Assembly (NCBI RefSeq): GCF_039534165.1
Contig: NZ_BAAAUX010000011.1
Coordinates: 496,001-560,000 of the forward strand
DNA: 64,000 nt
Direction: 5' to 3'
Source of the DNA: Saccharopolyspora_D taberi
Lineage (GTDB): Bacteria; Actinomycetota; Actinomycetes; Mycobacteriales; Pseudonocardiaceae
Shown: positions 35,140-43,725 of the stretch, one piece after another
Numbering within the stretch: the first letter of the stretch is position 1
Layout of the letters: every line of letters starts with the position of its first letter
Position numbers and translations under genes: made by a program
The notes under the pieces: model-generated
Seen by the model: only the letters and a program-made list of their open reading frames with translations
What the model was told of the DNA's origin: nothing
The model's database searches: none

Positions 35140-35716
35140 ATTGGGCTGGTGGTAGGCCCGGCGGAATCGCCAACGCCGGCACTCTCCACGCCGGGGACCG
35201 CATGGCCCGGCTGGCCTCCGGCCACCGCTACCTGGGCGTGATGCTGCGCGGACTGCACGCCTGCCCCAGCGGCGAACCCCGCAGGCCGGGGCCGGTTTTC
35301 CACGGCCCGCAGCGTTTCGGCGGGTCACGCCATGGCGTCCCGGTCCGCAGACTCACCCTGGCCAACCACTCTCGCCTGGTCCACATCGATGTGAAAACTC
35401 GGCCGGCCCCCGGAACGGTGGCGGGCGCCGCGTCCTGGGCCGAGCCGCTGGACGAGCTGACCAGGCCAGCGGGCTGGGCGTTCCTGCACACCGCCCTCGA
35501 CGATTCGTTCTCCGCTGGCCTGCACCGAAACCCCGCCCGACGACACAGCCGACCCTGCGCTGCTTCCTGCGCCGCACACACCTGGTTCGCCAGCCACGGT
35601 GTGACCGTCGAGCGGATGCCGACCCGACAACGCGTGGGCCTACCGCAAACACACCTGCCGCGACACCTGCTCCGCGCTCGACATCGCCCCGGCCGCTTCA
35701 CCCGGCCCTGGCACCC
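35140..35716 (+). mobile_element. IS481-family transposase remnant
   Basis: Across three frames the + strand keeps pieces of an IS481-type DDE transposase: LVHIDVK near 35378, GWAFLHTALDD near 35472, HTWFASHGVTVER near 35576, then after a frameshift DNAWAYRKHTCRDTCSALDI near 35627 and finally RFTRPWHPQ near 35696. The first two carry the DDE aspartates, and the DNAWAY block holds another. Missing residues, several frameshifts and loss of the C-terminal glutamate region show it is dead. It abuts the end of the quiC-like gene at 35717. No terminal inverted repeats were found. Confidence 0.7.
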
Positions 35717-37513
35717 TCAGTCCCGCCGCGCGAGCCGCAGGCGTCGGTGGGCGGCCATCCGGACCGGCGCGTTGGCCGCCCCGAACCCGGCATACCCGCC
35801 GATCCGCTGGACCACCTCGAAGAACACGCGCGAGCCCAGGACTCGGGTGTAGAAGTGCAGGAACTCGCCGTGCTCGTCGCGGTCGTAGAGCACCGAATGC
35901 GCTCGCAGATCCGCGAGCAGTTCAGGTGGCGGGGCCAATCGTGCATCGAGGTCGTCGTAGTAGTTCGCCGGGATCTCCAGCAGCGGTGCGCCCGCCGCTC
36001 GCATCGCCTTCGCGCTGGCGATCGCGTCGTCGCTGGTGAAGGCGATGTGCTGCGGATCGGGCACGCCCGGCGCCCAGTCTCCGCGCCGCAGCGCCGCGAC
36101 GTTGAGCTCGATCCGCACCCGGTGCGCCGGATCGGTGACCGCGCGGCTGCGGACCAGTCCGAAGGGCGCGGCGAACTCCGTGGTGGGTTCCGGGCGCAGG
36201 CCCAGCGCCGAGCGGTAGAACAGCGCCGCCTCGTCGAAGTGGTCGAACGGCTGGGTGAGCGAGACGTGGTCGGTGCCGGTCAGCCCCGCTCCCCCGGCGG
36301 CTTCGCCGGTGGGCTCGAAGTCCGCGAGCCAGTCCGCCTGTTCGCCACCGGTGCGGCAGAAGAGCACGGCCGTCCCGTCCGGCGCGGACACCGCCGAATC
36401 GTCTCCGGGCAGGATCGGGGCCAGCAGTTTCTCCGCTCGCTCCACCGAAATCTCGGGATCAGAACTGTCCAAGCCCAGTGCGCTGATCCGCCCGCCGCGA
36501 TCGGCGGTGTTGAGCACCACCCTGGCTTCGCCCTGCTGCCACAGCTCGACCGGCTTGGAGCGGTGCCTGCCCGCCCGCGCGAACCCCAGCGCGGTCAGCG
36601 CGTCCGCGAGTTCCCCCCGGCAGTCTCCCGCGGCCAGTTCGGTGAAGGCGTGCCCGGTCAGCTCCGGGGCGGCAGGCGGGCCGGGCAGACCGAGCCCTTC
36701 CTGGAGCGACAGCAGGGACCGCATGGCGTCGACCGCCGCCCGGTGCGGATCGGCCTGCCGGAACACGTCGTTGAACACCTCCAGCGACAGCGGGCCGTCG
36801 TAGCCGGTGGCCAGCACGTGCCCGACGAACCCGGTCAGGTCGAACGCGCCCTGGCCGGGGAACAGCCGGTGGTGCCTGCTCCACTGCAGCACGTCCATGT
36901 CCAGCCTCGGCGCGTCGGCCAGTTGCAGGAAGAACACCTTCGAGCCCGGGATGACGCGGATCCCGGCCGGATCGCTGCCCTTGGACAGCACGTGGAAGCT
37001 GTCCAGGCACAGGCCCAGCGCGGGGTGGTCGGCGCGGCGGACGATCCGCCACGAGTGGTCGTAGGTGTTGACGAACCGGCCCCACGCGAGGGCCTCGTAG
37101 GCGACGCGCAGACCGCGCTCGGCCGCCCGCGACGCCAGCAGGTGCAGTTGCTCGGCGGCGAGGTCGTCGTCGTCCACCGCGTCCGGGGACACCGAGGAGC
37201 AGACCAGCACCGTGTCCGCCCCGAGCCGCTGCATCAGGTCGAACTTGCGCTCCGCGCGGCGCAGGTTGGACGCGAGCACGTCAGGCGGGACCGCCTCGAA
37301 GTCGCGGAAGGGCTGGTAGAGGTCGATGGTCAGGCCGAGGTCGGCGCACCGGCGCCGGATGTCGTCCGGGGACAGGGGCGAGACGACGAGGTCGTTCTCG
37401 AAGATCTCCACGCCGTCGAAACCCGCGGCGGCTGCGGCGTCGAGCTTGTCCTCCAGGGTCCCGGACAGGCACACGGTGGCGATGCCCCGGCGCACCGGAT
37501 CAGCGGCGGGCAT
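35717..37513 (-). CDS. quiC: 3-dehydroshikimate dehydratase fused to HPPD-like domain
   Basis: A 598-residue two-domain enzyme. Residues 1-270 form a xylose-isomerase-like TIM barrel with the metal set expected for 3-dehydroshikimate dehydratases: Glu140 (VAYEALAWG), Asp171 (LCLDSFH), Gln197 (FLQLAD) and Glu245 (LSLEVFND). Residues 285-598 resemble 4-hydroxyphenylpyruvate dioxygenase: GTDHVSL, QHIAF and FFEVVQR would give the His-His-Glu iron site. This is the QuiC1 architecture, in which the first domain makes protocatechuate from dehydroshikimate; the role of the second is unclear. It overlaps the shikimate dehydrogenase gene by 14 bases. Confidence 0.92.
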   Translation of the reverse strand: MPAADPVRRGIATVCLSGTLEDKLDAAAAAGFDGVEIFENDLVVSPLSPDDIRRRCADLGLTIDLYQPFRDFEAVPPDVLASNLRRAERKFDLMQRLGADTVLVCSSVSPDAVDDDDLAAEQLHLLASRAAERGLRVAYEALAWGRFVNTYDHSWRIVRRADHPALGLCLDSFHVLSKGSDPAGIRVIPGSKVFFLQLADAPRLDMDVLQWSRHHRLFPGQGAFDLTGFVGHVLATGYDGPLSLEVFNDVFRQADPHRAAVDAMRSLLSLQEGLGLPGPPAAPELTGHAFTELAAGDCRGELADALTALGFARAGRHRSKPVELWQQGEARVVLNTADRGGRISALGLDSSDPEISVERAEKLLAPILPGDDSAVSAPDGTAVLFCRTGGEQADWLADFEPTGEAAGGAGLTGTDHVSLTQPFDHFDEAALFYRSALGLRPEPTTEFAAPFGLVRSRAVTDPAHRVRIELNVAALRRGDWAPGVPDPQHIAFTSDDAIASAKAMRAAGAPLLEIPANYYDDLDARLAPPPELLADLRAHSVLYDRDEHGEFLHFYTRVLGSRVFFEVVQRIGGYAGFGAANAPVRMAAHRRLRLARRD

Positions 37514-38381
37514 GGTGCTCCTTCCCCACGAGCGCGTCGAAGTGGCGCAGCATCCGGCCTGCGTCCGGCTCGCGGCCGGTGAACAGGCGGAACGAGTCCG
37601 CCGCCTGGAACACGGCCATCCGGCCGCCGTCGAGCACCTGGCACCCGCGTGCCCGGGCGGTCTCGACCAGTTCGGTGTTCAGCGGCCGGTAGACGACGTC
37701 GGCCACCCAGAGCTCGGGCCGCAGCAGCTCGGCGGCCAGCGGCAGGCCGGGGTGCCCGGCCATCCCGGTCGGTGTCGCGTGCACCAGTCCGTCAGCGAGC
37801 CGCAACGAGTCGGCCAGCGCCTTGGCGCGGTGCGCTCGGTCAGCGCCGAAGCGTTCGCGCAGCGATCCGGCCAGCGCCTCGCTGCGGCTCGCGTCGACGT
37901 CGAATACTTCGAGCGTCCCCGTGCCCAGCGTCAGCAGCGCATGGGCGACGGCGGCGCCCGCTCCCCCGGCACCGAGCAGCGCCACGCGGTCCAGGGAGAC
38001 GTTCGGCAGGCCGACGGCGACGCTGCGCGCGAAACCCGACGAGTCGGTGTTGTGCCCGACTGCCGTGCCCTCGGCGAAGACCACGGTGTTCACCGCGCCG
38101 AGGGCCGCCGCCTCGGGCGCGAGGTCGTCCAGGTGCTCCAGCACGAGCTGCTTGCACGGGTGCGTGATGTTGAGCCCGTCGAAGCCGGACATCCGGGCGG
38201 CGGCCAGGACGTCGCCGACGTCGGCGGGTGGCACGCCCAGCTCGGCGAGGTCCAGCCGCCGGTAGAGGTAGCGCAGGCCGAGCTCGTCGGCCTCGCGCTC
38301 GTGCAGAGCCGGGCTCAGCGACGGGCCGATGCCCGCGCCGACCAGGCCGACGAGATGGCTGCCCTGATCCGGTGGGGCCAC
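37500..38381 (-). CDS. aroE: Shikimate (quinate) dehydrogenase
   Basis: A 293-residue AroE-family enzyme. The substrate-binding SLSP motif, GLNITHPCK with the catalytic lysine, GAVNTVV, HNTDSSGF and the nucleotide loop LGAGGAGAAVAHAL are all present. It interconverts shikimate and dehydroshikimate, or quinate and dehydroquinate. Co-transcription with the dehydratase gene and a permease across the promoter suggest a catabolic isozyme, probably NAD-dependent, rather than the biosynthetic AroE; cofactor choice is not certain from sequence. Confidence 0.9.
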   Translation of the reverse strand: MAPPDQGSHLVGLVGAGIGPSLSPALHEREADELGLRYLYRRLDLAELGVPPADVGDVLAAARMSGFDGLNITHPCKQLVLEHLDDLAPEAAALGAVNTVVFAEGTAVGHNTDSSGFARSVAVGLPNVSLDRVALLGAGGAGAAVAHALLTLGTGTLEVFDVDASRSEALAGSLRERFGADRAHRAKALADSLRLADGLVHATPTGMAGHPGLPLAAELLRPELWVADVVYRPLNTELVETARARGCQVLDGGRMAVFQAADSFRLFTGREPDAGRMLRHFDALVGKEHHARR

Positions 38382-38403
38382 GGCCTCTCCTCCCGAGTGA
38401 ACG

Positions 38404-38415
38404 AACTAGCTAGTT
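38404..38415. promoter_or_regulatory. TetR-type operator upstream of aroE-quiC
   Basis: AACTAGCTAGTT is a perfect 12-base palindrome 23 bases before the aroE start. Similar 12-mers recur upstream of the permease gene at 39238 and 39253, which points to shared control by the TetR regulator encoded between them. Confidence 0.6.
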
Positions 38416-38509
38416 AATAGTTGTACCCCGCCCGAGCCGCCCGGGGAAGGCGGGACCGCGGCTAAGGTGGGCACGACTGCCGACTGCCACATCCGACTGG
38501 AGGGTTCCG

Positions 38510-39169
38510 TTGTCCGCACAGCCGTCCGAGGCCCCCGCGGGAGGCCCGGAACGGGTCCGCGACGCCGAACGGACCCGTGCGGAGATCCTCGACGTCGCCA
38601 CCCGCGAGTTCGCCGACAAGGGCTACACCGGCGCTCGCGTGGACGAGATCGCGGCCAAGACGAGCACCACCAAGCGGATGCTCTACTACTACTTCGGCAG
38701 CAAGGAACAGCTCTACGTCGCCGTGCTGGAGCGCGCCTACACCGGGATCCGCTCGGTGGAGCAGCAGCTCGACGTCGAACACCTCGACCCGGTCGACGCG
38801 CTGCGCCAGCTGGCCGAGCTGACCTTCGATTACCACGAGTCGCACCCCGACTTCATCCGCCTGGTGAGCATCGAGAACGTGCACCGCGCCGAGCACCTGG
38901 AACGCTCGGCGGTGCTGGCCGGCCTCGCGAACCCGGCGCTGGAGGTGCTGACCCGCATCCTGCGGCGCGGGCACGCCACCGGGCAGTTCCGCGGCGACGT
39001 CGACCCGCTGGACGTGCACATGATCATCAGCGCGTTCTGCGTCTTCCGCACCGCCAACCGGCACACCTTCAACGTGATCTTCCAGCGCGACATGCTCGAC
39101 TCGGACCGCCGCGAGCACTACCGCACGATGCTCAGCGACCTGCTGCTGGAGCACGTGCGCGCTCGCTGA
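38510..39169 (+). CDS. TetR family regulator of quinate/shikimate genes
   Basis: A 219-residue TetR regulator. The DNA-binding helices are RAEILDVATREFADKGYTG, RVDEIAAKTSTTKRML and YYYFGSKEQLY. The TTG at 38510 is taken as start because GGAGGG stands six bases upstream. It lies between the aroE-quiC operon and the permease gene and is divergent from the former. The repeated palindromes on both sides make it the likely local repressor, responding to quinate, shikimate or dehydroshikimate. The last point is inference. Confidence 0.87.
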   Translation: MSAQPSEAPAGGPERVRDAERTRAEILDVATREFADKGYTGARVDEIAAKTSTTKRMLYYYFGSKEQLYVAVLERAYTGIRSVEQQLDVEHLDPVDALRQLAELTFDYHESHPDFIRLVSIENVHRAEHLERSAVLAGLANPALEVLTRILRRGHATGQFRGDVDPLDVHMIISAFCVFRTANRHTFNVIFQRDMLDSDRREHYRTMLSDLLLEHVRAR

Positions 39170-39237
39170 GGGCTTTCGCCCCACCAGCCGAGAACACCCT
39201 TGACAGGTGACCGCCGCCACCCGCACGATGCCGAATT

Positions 39238-39264
39238 AACCAACCAGTACATAACTAACTGGTC
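39238..39264. promoter_or_regulatory. Two TetR-type half-matched operators upstream of permease
   Basis: AACCAACCAGTA (39238-39249) and AACTAACTGGTC (39253-39264) match the aroE-side palindrome AACTAGCTAGTT at eight and nine of twelve positions. Between them CCAGT and ACTGG also form an inverted repeat. A TTGACA at 39200 could be the -35 of the permease promoter. Confidence 0.5.
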
Positions 39265-39339
39265 CGTTCCTTCGATCGACACGGCCGACGCCCGATCGCC
39301 CCCTGTTCCCGCAACGGAGCACCGACAGAGGAGCACGAC

Positions 39340-40710
39340 GTGACCGCTCAGCCCGCCGGTCCGCCGGAATCGCCCGCAACGGGCGGCAGGCCCCGCCAAG
39401 CCGCGCTCGCGGCCTGGATCGGGAGCGCGCTGGAGTACTACGACTTCTTCATCTACGGCACCGCCGCGGCGCTGGTGTTCAACAAGATCTTCTTCCCGGA
39501 CTCCGATCCGACCACGGGCACGCTGCTGGCGCTGGCCACCTTCGGCGTCGGCTACCTGGCCCGGCCCGTCGGCGCCTTCGTGCTCGGGCACGTCGGCGAC
39601 CGGCTCGGCCGCAAGGCGGTCCTGGTCTTCACCCTGCTGCTGATGGGCGTGTCGACGGTGCTGGTCGGCTGCCTGCCCACCTACGACCAGGTCGGGGTGC
39701 TCGCCCCGGTGCTGCTGGTGGTGCTCCGGCTGCTGCAGGGCCTGTCGGCGGCAGGCGAGCAGGCGGGCGCGAACTCGATGACGCTGGAGCACGCACCGCC
39801 CGACCGGCGCGCGTACTACACGAGCTACACGCTCAGCGGTACCCAGGCAGGCCAGATCCTGGCCACCGGCGTGTTCCTGCCGATCGCCGCACTCCCCCAG
39901 GAGCAGCTGCTGTCGTGGGGATGGCGGGTTCCGTTCTGGCTCAGCGCGGTCGTCGTGGTCGTCGGCTTCGTCATCCGCCGCACGCTCGACGAAACCCCGG
40001 TGTTCGAGAAGGAGGTCGCCCGCGACGCCGCCAAGCTCCCGGTCGCGGTGCTGTTCCGCGAGCACTGGGCCGACGTCCTGCGGGTGGTCGCGGCCTCGGT
40101 CATCGCGGCCGTCAGCACGATCTTCACCGTCTACGCGCTGTCCTACGCGGTCAACGCGGTCGGGCTGGAGCGGACGCCGATGCTGTGGGTCGGGGTCCTC
40201 GCCAACGCCGTCGCGCTGGTCGCGATCCCGCTGTGGGCGCGGCTGTCGGACCGGATCGGGCGCAAACCGGTGTTCCTGGCCGGATCGCTGGGCTGCGCGG
40301 GGCTCGTCTTCGCCTACCTGTGGGCGATCTCCACCGCGAACTACGGGCTGATCTTCTTCTTCGGCATCCTGATGTCCGGCATCGTCTACAGCGCCACCAA
40401 CGCGATCTGGCCCGCTTTCTACGGTGAGATGTTCAGCGCCCGGGTGCGCCTGTCGGGGATGGCGATCGGAACGCAGATCGGCTTCGGCATCGCCGGCTTC
40501 ACGCCCAGCATCTCCACCGCGATCGCGGGCGAGGGCAGCGCGAACTGGATGGGCGTCGCGATCTTCACCGCCGTCCTGTGTGGACTCAACGCGATCGCCG
40601 TGGCCACCGCGCGGGAGACCTACCGTGTTCCCACCCCGGAGCTGGGACGCAAGCAGGCCGCGTCGTCGCCGGACACCGCCATGACACCGGCCAACGCGTG
40701 GAAGGCGTAG
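39340..40710 (+). CDS. MHS-family permease, probably quinate/shikimate
   Basis: A 456-residue MFS protein of the metabolite:H+ symporter group, with 12 helices. ALEYYDFFIYGTAAALVFN, GHVGDRLGRKAVL and the second loop SDRIGRKPVFL are typical, and AGEQAGANSMTLEHAP follows helix 4. ShiA, the shikimate permease, is in this group. Position next to the quinate/shikimate genes and shared operator-like sequences support import of shikimate, quinate or dehydroshikimate; the exact substrate is inferred. The GTG at 39340 follows GAGGAGCACGAC. Confidence 0.87.
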   Translation: MTAQPAGPPESPATGGRPRQAALAAWIGSALEYYDFFIYGTAAALVFNKIFFPDSDPTTGTLLALATFGVGYLARPVGAFVLGHVGDRLGRKAVLVFTLLLMGVSTVLVGCLPTYDQVGVLAPVLLVVLRLLQGLSAAGEQAGANSMTLEHAPPDRRAYYTSYTLSGTQAGQILATGVFLPIAALPQEQLLSWGWRVPFWLSAVVVVVGFVIRRTLDETPVFEKEVARDAAKLPVAVLFREHWADVLRVVAASVIAAVSTIFTVYALSYAVNAVGLERTPMLWVGVLANAVALVAIPLWARLSDRIGRKPVFLAGSLGCAGLVFAYLWAISTANYGLIFFFGILMSGIVYSATNAIWPAFYGEMFSARVRLSGMAIGTQIGFGIAGFTPSISTAIAGEGSANWMGVAIFTAVLCGLNAIAVATARETYRVPTPELGRKQAASSPDTAMTPANAWKA

Positions 40711-40765
40711 GGGACCTCCGCGTTCAGCTTGAGACGTGCAGCAGCGCCGCTCTCGCCTGGGCCGG

Positions 40766-42040
40766 TCACAGCCGGGTGTGGTTCTCGATGTCGCGCTCGA
40801 ACTCGGCGATGGCCTCGGCGCTCAGCGTGGGCCTGGTGTCGGCGATGGCACGCAGGTAGTCCTTGGTCGTGGCCAGCGCTCCGTCGTCGTGCAGCACGTC
40901 GCGCTCGAACGCGGTCTGAGCACCTTGGCGGGCGGCGAATTCGATGTCGGCGGGGGTGAACAGATCGGTGCGATCCACCAGCGCGTCCAGGTCGACGTTG
41001 TCGCGCGCCGGGCCGAGGTAGCGCGACCAGATCGCACGGCGCGCGGGCGGGTCCGGCGGCCCGACCGGGATGATGTAGTCGAACCGGCCCGGCCGCAGGA
41101 ACGCCGAGTCCAGCGAGCTCACCGAGTTGGTCGCGCACACCAGCAGCCTGTGGTCGTGCTCCCGGAAACCGGGGATCAGCTTGAGCAGTTCGTTGGTGAC
41201 CCCGTGCGCGGGCCCGGCGGCGGGCGTGGAGCGGGTGCCCGCGATCTCCTCGACCTCGTCGATGAACAGCACCAGATCGTCCAGGTCCTCCAGCTCGGCG
41301 AACACCGAGCGCAGCGACGCGGCCAGCCCGTCCGGGGACGCACCGGCCAGCCGCGACGGGAACAGCTCCACGAACGGCCAGTTCAGCCGGGACGCGATCG
41401 CCTTGGCGAAGCTGGTCTTGCCGGTGCCCGGCGGCCCGAACAGCACGATCGCCTTCGGCGGCAGCACACCGTGCCGCTCGGCCTGCTCGGCGTGCGAGAT
41501 CGGCAGCACCACCCGGCGCTCGATGACGTCCTTCTCCCGCGTCATCCCGGCCAGCGCCTCCCACCGGCCGGGCGGCAGCAGCTGCCCGCCGAGGTCCTCC
41601 AGCACGCCGAAGTCGGCCGGGTCGAGCTCCTCGACCTTCTCGAAGTAGGTCAGGTCGGTGCGCGGCCGGTAACCGGAGTTGACCATCGCGTTGAACCCGG
41701 CCGCGCCCTCGGGGACCAGGCTGGCGATGCGATGCACGCCCTGACCGCGCAGCCGCTTCTCCACCTCCCGCAGCAGCGCGCTGCCGATGCCGCGGTTGCG
41801 CCACCGCGGGTCCAGGGCGAACAGCGCCAGCCACGCCCGCTCCCCCTCGACCTTCGCCGCCGCCATGCCGACCACGTCCTGGCCCACCACCGCGACCATG
41901 GCCGGGTGCCCGGCCCGCGCGATCGAGATCACCTCCGCGGCCGAGAACACCGGCTCGCCGCCCTCACGGCTCTGGTCCCAGACGCGGATCGCCTGGTCCA
42001 GGTCGTCATCGTGAAAGTCGCGCACTCGCCACGACGGCAT
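40766..42040 (-). CDS. GNAT acetyltransferase-AAA+ ATPase fusion
   Basis: A 424-residue fusion. Residues 1-135 are a GNAT fold with the acetyl-CoA loop RWRNRGIGSALL. Residues about 150-424 are an AAA+ module: Walker A FGPPGTGKTS (202-210), Walker B LVLFIDEVEE (Asp261-Glu262), sensor 1 ATN (303-305) and the arginine-finger region LRPGRFD. The AAA+ part is closest to FtsH/Cdc48-type classic ATPases but has no protease domain. The ATG at 42040 follows GGGAGGTGTGCG. The joint function is unknown; it might acetylate clients presented by the ATPase. It is a single-gene unit. Confidence 0.9.
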   Translation of the reverse strand: MPSWRVRDFHDDDLDQAIRVWDQSREGGEPVFSAAEVISIARAGHPAMVAVVGQDVVGMAAAKVEGERAWLALFALDPRWRNRGIGSALLREVEKRLRGQGVHRIASLVPEGAAGFNAMVNSGYRPRTDLTYFEKVEELDPADFGVLEDLGGQLLPPGRWEALAGMTREKDVIERRVVLPISHAEQAERHGVLPPKAIVLFGPPGTGKTSFAKAIASRLNWPFVELFPSRLAGASPDGLAASLRSVFAELEDLDDLVLFIDEVEEIAGTRSTPAAGPAHGVTNELLKLIPGFREHDHRLLVCATNSVSSLDSAFLRPGRFDYIIPVGPPDPPARRAIWSRYLGPARDNVDLDALVDRTDLFTPADIEFAARQGAQTAFERDVLHDDGALATTKDYLRAIADTRPTLSAEAIAEFERDIENHTRL

Positions 42041-42252
42041 CGCACACCTCCCGTTTCGGCGCCACCACGCGGGAAAGTCCCAGCGAGCCACGCGTTTCCG
42101 GGCAAGCTAACCGCCGCCGCCGGAAGCGGCAATGAGCCAGCGCACAACCCCGCGTGGGGATCGTTCACGGAACCGATTCCGAGGAGATCCACGGCGGAGA
42201 TCATCCACAGTGGACAGGTCACCGCAGGCGCTTCTCGCGCTCGCAAGCCGGT

Positions 42253-42753
42253 TCAGTCGACGTCGACGTGGTCGAGCTCCGCGAGCATCCGGTTCAGCAC
42301 CCGCAGGCAGCTGTCGATCTCGGCGGAGGTCAGGTCCTGGGCGACGGGACGGAGGTTGGCGAGCTCGCGAGTCGCCAGGGCGGTGATCGCGGCGTCACCG
42401 TCCGGGGTCAGCCGGACCAGGCGAGAACGGCGGTGCGCGGGGTTGTCGACCAGCTCCGCGAGACCGCGCTCGACGGCGTCGTTGACCATGCGCTGGACGA
42501 ACTGACGGCTCAACGACTGCGCACGTCCCATCTGCGGCACGGTCATGGGCCCGTTGCGGCGCAAGAGATCAAGGACCGCGCGGACCCCGACCGAGAGGCT
42601 CTCGCGAGGAGCTTCCTGCTCCACGAAGCGGAACACCCGCCGGTACAGCGGACCGATCACGAGGTAGACGTCGGACAGCTTCTCCGCGAGTTCGTCGAGG
42701 CGGTTGTGTTCGGACACGAGAACCAGGATGACACCTGGGTTGCCAATCGCCAA
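42253..42753 (-). CDS. MarR family regulator, end of nicotinate operon
   Basis: A MarR-type protein of up to 166 residues; the GTG at 42717 would give 154 and is the better start because conserved sequence begins there. The winged helix includes LSVGVRAVLDLLRRNGPMTVPQM, SLSRQFVQRMVNDAVERGL and VRLTPDGDAAI. It follows the NicD-like hydrolase gene by about 40-76 bases on the same strand. It may give feedback control in the nicotinate cluster or have its own targets; a second MarR gene lies at the other end of the cluster. Confidence 0.82.
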   Translation of the reverse strand: MAIGNPGVILVLVSEHNRLDELAEKLSDVYLVIGPLYRRVFRFVEQEAPRESLSVGVRAVLDLLRRNGPMTVPQMGRAQSLSRQFVQRMVNDAVERGLAELVDNPAHRRSRLVRLTPDGDAAITALATRELANLRPVAQDLTSAEIDSCLRVLNRMLAELDHVDVD

Positions 42754-42793
42754 AGTCCGCGATACCGGTGGTACTCGTTCGGCCTCGGTGCGA

Positions 42794-43696
42794 TCAGCTC
42801 AACTTCCGCAGTACGGCACGCACCGCGGCGAGGCTGGCGTCGGGTTCGTCCCAGAAAACCATGTGCCCGGCTCCGGGAACTTCGACGAGTTCGGCAGAGG
42901 AATTGGCCTCGGCGGCTTCCTGCGCGCCTGCGGCGGTGACGACGGGGCTGTCGGCGCCGTGGACCAGAACAGCGGGGGCGGGCACGTCGGGCCAGTGGGC
43001 GAAGAAGTCCTCGGACTCGAAGCCGGCGTGCGTGGCCGCGATCGCGGTTCGGGAGCAGGAGGACAGCCAGCGGGCGCGCAGCTCCTGTTCCCGGCGGGGC
43101 CAGCGGGGCCAGGACTGTGCCACCTCGTCGGCGTTGGTGCCGCGGCGGGCCTGGTCGAGTTGGCCGAGGAACGCTTCGAGGGTCGTGGGATAGGGATCCC
43201 TGCCCGGGCCGCTCATCGGAGGGTCGACCAGAACGGTGCCGCGCAGTTCGTGGCGGCCGGTGGTCGCGGCCACGGCTGCGATCCGAGCACCCATGGAGTG
43301 CCCGAGCAGGATGGGGCGTTCCAGCCGCAGCCCGGACACGACCGCGTCGACGTCGCTGGCGTAGCTGGCGAGGTCGTAGCCGCGCAGCGCGGCGGTAGCG
43401 GACTCGGGCGGGTTGTCGGAAAGCCCGCGCCCGCGGATGTCGAGCACGAGCGGGCGCACGAGGTCGATCAGGTCTCGTGCCACGAAGTTCATCGTGATGG
43501 CGGGACTGGTGATGCCGGGCAGGATCAGCACCGGCACGCCGTCGACCGGCCCGTAGTCGAGCAGGTGCAGCCGGAGCGATCCCGAACGCACCCATCGGCT
43601 CGCCGCGGGAATGTCGCCGAGATCGGCCAGAGCCGACTGGTTCAGGGTGCGGGCGGTGGCTGGTTCGGTCGGGATCGAGGAGCGGGATGCGGTCAC
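42794..43696 (-). CDS. nicD: Alpha/beta hydrolase, N-formylmaleamate deformylase-like
   Basis: A 300-residue alpha/beta hydrolase. The start is set at the GTG at 43696 because AGAAAGG lies six bases before it; a TTG overlapping the previous stop is the alternative. The oxyanion region LILPGITSPAITMNF, the nucleophile motif GHSMG, the acid aspartate in LVHGADSPVV and GAGHMVFWDEP are present. LPGITSPA is typical of NicD-type deformylases, which remove formate from N-formylmaleamate. The adjacent amidohydrolase, dioxygenase and isomerase genes support that role; by fold alone other hydrolases are possible. Confidence 0.78.
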   Translation of the reverse strand: MTASRSSIPTEPATARTLNQSALADLGDIPAASRWVRSGSLRLHLLDYGPVDGVPVLILPGITSPAITMNFVARDLIDLVRPLVLDIRGRGLSDNPPESATAALRGYDLASYASDVDAVVSGLRLERPILLGHSMGARIAAVAATTGRHELRGTVLVDPPMSGPGRDPYPTTLEAFLGQLDQARRGTNADEVAQSWPRWPRREQELRARWLSSCSRTAIAATHAGFESEDFFAHWPDVPAPAVLVHGADSPVVTAAGAQEAAEANSSAELVEVPGAGHMVFWDEPDASLAAVRAVLRKLS

Positions 43697-43725
43697 GGGT
43701 GGCCTTTCTGTCTCGGCTGGTCGGC

